A stretch of DNA of 64,000 bases, taken from contig NZ_BDBS01000004.1 in the NCBI RefSeq assembly GCF_001613105.1, positions 310,001 through 374,000 on the forward strand, in the 5' to 3' direction. Positions 26,218-33,500 of this stretch are shown here, one piece after another. Each line of letters starts with the position of its first letter. Within the stretch, counting starts at the first letter, position 1. The DNA comes from Nocardia pseudobrasiliensis NBRC 108224 (GTDB lineage: Bacteria > Actinomycetota > Actinomycetes > Mycobacteriales > Mycobacteriaceae). The notes beneath the pieces were generated by a model. The model did no database searches and had not been told where the DNA came from. It saw only the letters and a program-made list of their open reading frames with translations. A program made the position numbers and the translations under genes.

Positions 26218-27296
26218 TTGGTGGAGACCTTCGAATGCCATTCGGCACTGGCCCCGTTGAAGTTCATGATCGGATGCGGGGGGCCGATGATGTTGGTGAT
26301 CACGGTGTTGACCCTGTTGTCACCGAGCGGGCAGACCGGATCGATCGGGGTGACGGAAGCCGGCATCGCGGTGGCGCTCGCGGGAGCGTGGACACTGCGC
26401 TGGTGGTTGTTGCCCTGGCCGCGCGAGGTCGAGTCGTTGTTGTGGATCGCGGGGATCGATATCGCCATCACTGCCAACAACGTGATGGTTCAAGATCGTC
26501 TGCTCGGGGCGTGGGGCATCGTTCTGTTGGCGACCATGGGGGGATATGTGACGATCTTCCACGGTCCGCGGATACTGGCCGTGCACGTCGCCTGGTCGGC
26601 GCTATCGATCGTGGCGGTGGTGTTCCTGAAGGGTGATCTGGTCCTGTGCCTGTCGATCGCGGTGGCCAATATCCTTGTGGCCGCACAGGTATTACCGACA
26701 GTGCAGTTCTGTCATTGGCTGCTCCAACTGGACGCACAGTCGGATCCGCTGACCAAACTATTGAATCGGCGCGGCCTCGATTCCAGGCAGTCACGGTTCT
26801 TCGGACCGTGCGGTGAGGCGGGGTGTATGTCGTCACGTTGGATCTGGATCGGTTCAAAACCGTCAACGATGCTTTCGGTCACTCCATCGGTGACGAGGTG
26901 TTGGTGCGGACCGCGGAATGTCTGCGTGCCGCAGCGCAAGCCGATGCGATCATCGCGCGCACGGGCGGAGAGGAATTCGTGATCGTGGGGTGTCCGCGGG
27001 GTGAGACCGTCGACGCGGTGACCGAGCGACTGCGCCGAGCGATAGAGACGATGTCCGATGTGCCGATGAGGATCACCGCCAGTGTCGGGGCCGCGGTGGC
27101 CGAATCGGTTGCCAATGACGGAGACCGTGCCCGCGCGACGGAAAAGAGCCTGTTCTGCCGTTCGGATTCAGCGATGTATCAGGCAAAACAATTGGGCGGC
27201 AACGCCGTTGTAGTCGCCGAAACCGATGCGATCACAGTCCAGGACCCGCAGTCCAGCCCGCTCACCGACCCTCTTGTCAACCGCACCCGCCTGTAA
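26218..27296 (+). pseudogene. GGDEF (diguanylate cyclase) protein with a -1 frameshift
   Basis: The N-terminal part (about 200 aa) has five or so membrane segments (MLVITVLTLLS, AGIAVALAGAWTLRWW, AWGIVLLATMGGYVTIF, LCLSIAVANILVAAQ). It runs into SDPLTKLLNRRGLD, the usual start of a GGDEF domain. The rest of that domain lies in a second frame from 26823: VYVVTLDLDRFKTVNDAFGHSIGDEVL to ARTGGEEFVIVG. The frames meet in a GGGG run at 26819-26822; one added G would give a single protein of about 359 aa. The GGEEF active site is intact and no RxxD inhibitory site is seen. It is a recent frameshift or a sequencing error; if functional it would make c-di-GMP at the membrane. Confidence 0.8.
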
Positions 27297-27324
27297 GTAC
27301 GCTTCCGTACGTACGTTGGCGTAT
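27297..27324. promoter_or_regulatory. Palindromic operator before the FAD oxidoreductase/TetR operon
   Basis: Outer arms TACGC (27298-27302) and GCGTA (27319-27323) enclose the inner palindrome CGTACGTACG (27306-27315). The symmetry fits a TetR-type site. It lies about 20 bp upstream of the FAD-oxidoreductase ATG, whose downstream neighbour is a TetR gene. Confidence 0.55.
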
Positions 27325-27344
27325 CTAACCCCGGGGAAGGCGTC

Positions 27345-28571
27345 ATGACCGAGTCCGATGTCGACATTCCCTGCGTGGTGGTGGGGGCCGGTCCGGTGGG
27401 GTTGATCGCTGCGCTCGCGGCCCGGATGAAAGGGCTGGATGTACTGGTTGTGGAGGCCGAGCCGTACGGCCGCCCGCGTCCGGGTAGCCGCGCGATCGGC
27501 TTGTGGCCGTGGACGCTGGGGCGGCTACAGGAGGTGATGCCCGGGTTGGGCGAGCGGGTGGCCGAGGCGGGCATCATGGTTCCCGGCATGGAGATCCTCT
27601 ACGGCGGCAAGAAGATCTTCCACACCCCGGTGCCGGCGCTGCCCCGTCTGCTCACCGGGACCTCGCTGCCACAGACGCTGACCGAACAGCTCTGGTACGA
27701 CGAGTGCGTGCGGCTCGGCGTCGAATTCCGTTGGGGCGCACCGGTGGACGATGTCGACACCGATCCCGACGGGGCCACCGTGACACTGCGCTCGGGAGAC
27801 CGGATCCGGGCCGCCTACGTGATCGGCGCGGACGGCGCCAGCTCGGCCGTACGCAAGAGCCTGGGCATCTCGATGAGCGGGCACACCGACAACCTGCCGT
27901 TCATCATCGTCGACGTGGCCGAGCACCCGAACAGTTCGACCCCGCAGACCTACGCTCGTTTCCATTACCGCACACCGGAATTGGACGGACGCAACGTCAT
28001 GTGGCTGCCGTTCCGCGGCGGCATGCGGGTGGATCTGCAATGCAGGCGCGGCGATGATGTCGACCATCTGGCAAGTGCCGAGGGCATTCGCGAGTGGATG
28101 CCGAAGATCCTCGACCCCTGGTACGCCGACCACGTCCTGTGGGTATCGACGTACCGCTTCCAGCAGGTCGTGGCCGACGACTACACGGACCCACACGGCC
28201 GGGTGCTGCTGGCCGGCGAGGCCGCCCACCTGTTCGCTCCGTTCGGCGGCGGCCGCGGCCTCAACTCCGGCGTCATCGACGCCACCGACGCCGCCACGGC
28301 CGTCGCCAAGGCGATCACCGCCGAAAACCGCACCGCCGCACGCGCATTCATCGACGAATGCGCTCGGGATCGCCGCGCCGCCGGTCGCTTCAACCGCGAC
28401 GCCGCCGGTGAGGCGCTGCGCATCATGCGCGGGACGGATCCCGCGAGCATCGTCAAACGCGAACTCGCCCGACGCATCGCCCCGCATTTCCCGCTCGCCG
28501 GAGCCTGGCTCGGCGCGGTACCGCTGCTGGGCCGGATGACGCTTCGCCCCGGCGCGTCGACTATCTATTGA
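27345..28571 (+). CDS. FAD-dependent oxidoreductase (aromatic hydroxylase-like)
   Basis: This 408-aa flavoprotein has the FAD-binding start VVVGAGPVGLIAALAA, the DG motif IGADGASSAVR and the second FAD motif GRVLLAGEAAHLFAPFGG. In the last, GE replaces the usual GD, so the conserved aspartate is a glutamate. It is shorter than the phenol hydroxylase type and lacks the thioredoxin-like end. It likely hydroxylates a small organic substrate using NAD(P)H and O2. Its stop overlaps the possible TTG start of the following TetR gene, and a palindrome precedes it, which points to autoregulation of a two-gene operon. Confidence 0.85.
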   Translation: MTESDVDIPCVVVGAGPVGLIAALAARMKGLDVLVVEAEPYGRPRPGSRAIGLWPWTLGRLQEVMPGLGERVAEAGIMVPGMEILYGGKKIFHTPVPALPRLLTGTSLPQTLTEQLWYDECVRLGVEFRWGAPVDDVDTDPDGATVTLRSGDRIRAAYVIGADGASSAVRKSLGISMSGHTDNLPFIIVDVAEHPNSSTPQTYARFHYRTPELDGRNVMWLPFRGGMRVDLQCRRGDDVDHLASAEGIREWMPKILDPWYADHVLWVSTYRFQQVVADDYTDPHGRVLLAGEAAHLFAPFGGGRGLNSGVIDATDAATAVAKAITAENRTAARAFIDECARDRRAAGRFNRDAAGEALRIMRGTDPASIVKRELARRIAPHFPLAGAWLGAVPLLGRMTLRPGASTIY

Positions 28572-28576
28572 CAGAT

Positions 28577-29206
28577 ATGGACACCGACGCCGCGCCCCGC
28601 CGCCGTAAACCGCGCATGCCGATCGAGGTGCGGCGCGAGGAGGTCCTCGACGCGGCGCTACGGATCATCCTCGAACAGGGGTATGCGGCCGCGAGCATGG
28701 AGGCCATCGCCCGCGCGGCCGCGCTGGCCAAACCCCGTGTCTACGCGGCCTTCCCGGATCGCGACTCCCTGCTCTCCGCACTGTGGCAGCGCGAGGCCGC
28801 CCGCGCCCTGGCCGACCTCGCCGCCGCCATGCCCCCGTTCGATACCGGCGATCCCGAGACAACCCTGGTCGCGGCGTTCGCCAATCTTCTTCGGGCAGCC
28901 GGTCAGCGCCCCGAGTCCTGGCGGCTGCTTCTCCTGCCCGCCGACGGGAGCCCCGACGAGGTCCGAACACACGCCGACGCCACCCGCGCCTTCGCCCGAC
29001 AGCAGCTGCGCGGCCTGTTGGAATGGGGAGCCGACCAGCGCCTCGACACCGTCCCCACGGATCTCGAACTCGCCACCCACGCCCTGCTGGCCGCCGGTGA
29101 GCAGCTGAGCAAACTCTTCCTCACCGATCCGGCCCAATTTCCCGCCGACCGCTGCGTGAGCTTCGCCCGCGACGCCGTCCGTGCGATCACGCCACGTCGG
29201 CCCTGA
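28577..29206 (+). CDS. TetR-family regulator
   Basis: This 209-aa TetR protein has an N-terminal helix-turn-helix (ASMEAIARAAALAKPRVYAAFPDRDSL) and a helical ligand-binding domain. It probably starts at ATG 28577; a TTG at 28568 overlaps the upstream stop (TTGA) and would add three residues. Lying in the same operon as the FAD oxidoreductase, it is the best candidate to bind the 27297-27324 palindrome. A hairpin at 29248-29268 follows it. Confidence 0.88.
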   Translation: MDTDAAPRRRKPRMPIEVRREEVLDAALRIILEQGYAAASMEAIARAAALAKPRVYAAFPDRDSLLSALWQREAARALADLAAAMPPFDTGDPETTLVAAFANLLRAAGQRPESWRLLLLPADGSPDEVRTHADATRAFARQQLRGLLEWGADQRLDTVPTDLELATHALLAAGEQLSKLFLTDPAQFPADRCVSFARDAVRAITPRRP

Positions 29207-29247
29207 GCAACGACTCACCGACCGGTTTGTCACTGCGCACCGCACCC

Positions 29248-29268
29248 CTCCGCCGTGGCCGGGCGGAG
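29248..29268. terminator. GC-rich hairpin between convergent genes
   Basis: CTCCGCC (29248-29254) pairs with GGCGGAG (29262-29268) around a 7-nt loop. It lies between the convergent TetR and 182-aa protein genes and may end both transcripts. There is no T tract, as is common in high-GC genomes. Confidence 0.45.
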
Positions 29269-29300
29269 CCTGGGCGCTATCCGTTTGCCGCCGTACTGAT

Positions 29301-29849
29301 TCAGCCGATCACGCTGGTCCAGGGCTGCATCAATTCGGCGTAAACACTCTCGTCGAAGCGGCCCTGGCCGACGAGGTCGGACAGCACTGTCGCGGCGGCC
29401 GCCTGGCTGACGGCGGTGAGCGTCCCGATCGAGCCGAGGGATTGCATGGCAGCGGCCAGGTCTCCGGCTCCGGAACCGGGTGCGATCGACTGTCCGGCAA
29501 CCAGTCCGGCGAGCTGGAGGTTGCGGGAACGGCCGAACTGTTTCGCCGTATCGCCCGCGATCTGCATCGGCTGCGGGTTGCCGGACTGCTGCCCCTGCCC
29601 CAGGCCGGACAGCAGGTTGGCAAGCCCACCCAACCCGCTCTGACCGGCGGCGCCGGTGAGCGCACTCATACCCGCCTCCATCTTCTTCGCGGCCGCGGCG
29701 TTGAGCCGCTCGCGCTCGTCGGCGGTCAACTGGGCCGCACGCTCGATCAACGCCACGACGGGCGCCCATTGCGGCCCGTAGAGATATTCCAGATGAAACA
29801 CGGCGGCCGACGACTCGGGCCTGGCGCCAGGGTGCGAATTCACGTCCAC
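29301..29849 (-). CDS. Small partner-like protein, 182 aa (paralog of 36009-36539)
   Basis: I do not recognise a family. It is a clear paralog of the 176-aa protein at 36009: both have LEYLYGPQW near residue 20, then a helical AAQLTADERERLN-type stretch, then FGRSRN(L/I)Q(L/I)AG with AGQ and PGSG, and end in VSQA..ATVL.DLVGQGRF...VY...PW..VI. It has no signal peptide or strong membrane segment; the centre (about 65-95) is glycine- and glutamine-rich. It lies upstream of, and points away from, the first giant hydrophobic gene. The pair of paralogs around that gene suggests a shared role. The ATG at 29849 follows from the conserved N-terminus; downstream is a TetR gene in convergent orientation. 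Confidence 0.72.
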   Translation of the reverse strand: MDVNSHPGARPESSAAVFHLEYLYGPQWAPVVALIERAAQLTADERERLNAAAAKKMEAGMSALTGAAGQSGLGGLANLLSGLGQGQQSGNPQPMQIAGDTAKQFGRSRNLQLAGLVAGQSIAPGSGAGDLAAAMQSLGSIGTLTAVSQAAAATVLSDLVGQGRFDESVYAELMQPWTSVIG

Positions 29850-30164
29850 ATCGACTCCTCACATCGGTTGTCGGATGACCGGGCGCTTATCGAACGGCCG
29901 AAATACCTCCGGCGTGGCGATGAGCGCGACGGCGCGGAGCGCACGACTCCACCGGTTGCTGCCGAGCGGGTAATGCCTTGGAGAATGTGATGATCTTGAT
30001 CGTATCGCGGCCCGCCGGGTCGGCCCAAGTCCCGGGATTCGCCGTGCGGAATCCGCAGCGGATCCGCACCGGAGAAAGCATCTGCGCAGGTCAGTGATGC
30101 CTGCGGGTGCGGATTGTGACGGCGGCCATACCTCAGCAAACGTCTGGCAATTGACGCTTGGCGC
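29850..30164. other. Non-coding divergent region
   Basis: 315 bp between the divergent 182-aa protein and small secreted protein genes. No protein-like frame is seen. It contains the 26-bp element at 30051-30076 that recurs upstream of the second giant gene. Confidence 0.5.
30051..30076 (+). repeat. 26-bp element, copy 1 (upstream of first giant gene group)
   Basis: The sequence starts ATCCGCAGCGGATCCGCAC, followed by one variable base and GGAGAA. It matches 46472-46497 at 25 of 26 positions. It contains two overlapping palindromes (ATCCGC-A-GCGGAT and GCGGATCCGC), as expected for a protein-binding site. The two copies lie in the upstream regions of the two giant hydrophobic-protein loci. 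Confidence 0.55.
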
Positions 30165-30464
30165 ATGTTCATCGACACGAAGTTCGTCACGATCTGCGCG
30201 GCGTTCGCGGTGGCGGGATCCGCGTTCGCGATGGGGTCGGCCTCAGCCGATCCGGTCCCGGAGGGATGTTCGATCGACCACTCGGTGCCCAACCAGGTCG
30301 CGCTGATCTGCGAACCGGGCGCGGGAGCCGGGCAGCACGCCTTCATCCGCTGTGTCGACAACGGCGGCCTGCATCACACCCGCATCGGGCCGACGCTCGG
30401 CGCCGAGGGCGGGGTGTCGCGGGCGGTCTGTGCGCCCGGTGAAAGCGGTCCGGTCCGGCCCTGA
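30165..30464 (+). CDS. Small secreted protein, 99 aa
   Basis: It has a signal peptide (MFIDTKFVTICAAFAVAGSAFAMGSASA/DP). The mature part is about 70 residues with four cysteines, enough for two disulfides (PEGCSIDH, ALICEPG, FIRCVDN, RAVCAPG). It is similar in style to small cysteine-containing exported proteins of mycolate actinobacteria. No clear ribosome site precedes the ATG. It is 72 bp upstream of the first giant hydrophobic gene, in the same direction, and may be co-transcribed. Function unknown. Confidence 0.65.
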   Translation: MFIDTKFVTICAAFAVAGSAFAMGSASADPVPEGCSIDHSVPNQVALICEPGAGAGQHAFIRCVDNGGLHHTRIGPTLGAEGGVSRAVCAPGESGPVRP

Positions 30465-30535
30465 GTTCGCGGGCCTCGAGTGCCCGGTGCTCATGCCGGG
30501 CGTTGCTGCAACCTCTCGACCGAAAGGTGTTCCCC

Positions 30536-33500
30536 ATGTCTGGCAAGCACGTGTACTCGCAACCGGCCCCGCAGAGCGGCCGGCACCGTAAGCAGGTCAA
30601 GCGCAACCGCCGGGGCCTGTATGCCGCCGCCGCGTTCGCCTCGATGGCCGGCGCCATGGCGACCGGCGCCAAGGCCTCGGCCGACACCCCGCCGCCGCCC
30701 GTCGTCGCCACGCTCGACGGCCTCGATTTGCACCCGGCTGTCGGAGATCCGAATGCCGGTTTGCTGCCCGATCTGGGCGCGGTCACGGCCGGGCTAGGTC
30801 ATGCCGTTCCCGATCTGATCGGCGCCGTGCCCGATATGGGCTCGGTCGTACCGGGCCTCGATTCCGATCTGGGGGCGATGGCCGGTAATGCGATCGGTCA
30901 GGCGATCAATGCGTTCGGCGTCCCGATTCCTCCGGCTCCGGCGGATACGACAGGTCCGGCCACGGCTCGACCCGCTCCGGCGCCGGTCTCGGCACCCGAG
31001 ATCCTCGATCAGCTCCGGACGCCGACCGTGGGCACTACGAATCCGCAGGATCTGGTGGGCTCGGTTCCCGCACCGGTCTCGGAACTGGCGCAGATCGCCG
31101 CACAGGTCGCGGGTTCCGGGCTGGATCTGAAGCAACTCGCCGACTGGTCGGACCAGGCCTTCCCCGAGGGCCCGCTGCGCCAGCCGGTCAACGATCTACT
31201 CGGCTTCGTCGGCCAGGCGATCGAGCAGGGCGGGTACCGACGCGACAGCGGCAACGGCGCGATCGACAACCTCATCGCACAGGCCCGCGCGCTGTTCGGC
31301 TCGCCTCAGGACGGTGACGGGGACGGTTCGAACCAGAAGCTGCGGGAACTGCTGCAACCGCTCCTCGGTGACACCGTCGGCGACGGAAATCCGTTGCAGC
31401 ACTTGGTCGAGAGCCTGCGACAGGTCAGCCAGCAGCAAGGCGGCGGCTTCGAGGCGCTCGCCGCGACGGTGCTCGGCTACGTCGCGCCGTTCACCGACGG
31501 GCTCGCACCCGTCCTCGGCTACCTCGCGCCAATGCTGAACGTCGTCGCCGATCCGCAAACCGCGCTGAAGCCGCTGCTCAGCGACATCCGCGCCATGCTG
31601 ACCCAGACCGGACTGATCGACCGGCACAATGCCGCGCTGCCGCTGCTCGGTGTGCCCGCGCTCGGGCTCCTGGTCGTCGTGCCGCTGCTGTTCGCCGGAG
31701 CACTGGCGATCGGCGCCCTCGGCATAGTGGCCCTGCTGGCCGCGCCGCTGGTGATCGGCGCGCTGATTGTCGGCGGTGTCGTGCTGGCCGGGATCGCGCT
31801 CGTCGCGCTTCCCGTGCTGGTGGTGGCCGCGATCGTGGCCATTCCGTTCCTGATCTTCGCCGCACCGTTGGCCTTTGCCGCCTTCCAAGTGGTCGCGCCG
31901 GTGATCCTCGCGTTCGGCGCTGCCGGATTCGCAGTCACCGTCGTGGGCGGAATCGCCCTGTCGTTCGTGGTCACCGCGCTCGGATTGATCGGCACCGCAG
32001 CGCTGTTCGTGGTCACCATCGCGATCGGACTGGTGGCCGCCGCGCTCGCGCCGCTGTTCGGACTGATCACGGTGCCGCTGATCTTCGGTGCCGCGCTGAT
32101 CGAACTGGTGGTCGGGCTGTTCGCGACCGCGATCGCCGGATTCGGCACCCTGGCAGCGACATTCGTGGTGTCGGGCCTGATGCTCGCCGTCCTGACGCTG
32201 GCGTCGCTGTTCACCCCGTGGGGTCTGATCTCGCTGCCGGTGCTGGCCGTATTGGGCGCTGCCGCGCTGATCCTGTTCGCGGCCGCCGCCGTCATCATCG
32301 CGGCCGCGATCGGGATCGTGGGCCTGGCGGGTCTGATCATCGAGTCGGTGGGCGGGGCCGCGGCCCTCACCATCCTGATGGCCTGGGCCGTCGTGGCTTT
32401 GGCGTTCCATCTCGCCGCCCCGTTCGTCGTCTGGTGGGGTATGGCGGCCGCGGTGCTGTTGATCGGGTCGGCCGGTGTCATCGCCTCGGCCTTCGGCGTG
32501 GTGTTCGGCTTCATCGCCACCATCTTCCTGACCTTCGCCCTGCCGATCGTCGGACCGCTGCTCTCGCCGCTGTTCTACGCGGTGCTCGTGGTGGCCCCGG
32601 CCATCGCCGGGCTGCTGTTCCTGTTCGGCGGGATCGGCGTCTCGGGGCTCGCGCTCGCGGCCTCCACCAGCCTCGGCCTGCTGGCCGCGGTCGACTGGGC
32701 CTTCGGCACACTGGCGCTCGGCGTACTGCTGGCGCTGGCGATGCCCTACAGCCTGCCGTTCGCGTGGATACCGCTGCTCGCCTACAGCATCATCGCCGCG
32801 GGCGCGGTCATGGCCTTGGCCGCAGCGAATTACGTGTTCACCGGCGGCGGCCTGGTGGCCGTCACCGCCGCCGCGATCGTGATGGCCGTGGCGGTGTCCG
32901 CGTTCACCTTCGTCGCCGGGCTGGTGATCAACATCTTCAGCTGGATCATGTTGACGCTGGGCACTTTTGCGCTGATCGCGGTCAACCCGCCGGTGGCGCT
33001 ACTGCTCCTGCCCCTGTTGATCGCCGGTCAGCTGCTGGTCACCCTCGGCAGCATCGGCGTCACCGTGGTCCTCAGTGACCTGGTCATCGGACTGTCCGCG
33101 CTACTGACCGTGGCCAGCGGCATTCCGGTGGCACTGAGCGTGCTGATGATCGTGGGCACCTGGATCGCCGGATCGCTGCTGTTCCCGCCGATCGCCCCGG
33201 CCGCGATCTTCGTCGGCATCGTGGCACTCGCCGTCGCGGCCATTCTCATCGGCGCCGAGCAGATCGTGGGACTGGCCGCGCTGGCCATCGTGTTTTTGGC
33301 AGGCAACATCCTTGCCGCCGCGGTCGGGATCGTGCTGTCGGTGGCCACGATCGTGACGGGCATCGTGTATTTCGCCGAGGCGGCGATCCTGAGCATTCCG
33401 TTCCTGGTCTTCGGGCCGCTGGCACCGTTCGTGTCCACGGCGATCTCACCGGTCATCGCCGCGATGTTCCTGGCGATCTGGTCGCCGTTCGCGGCCGCCG

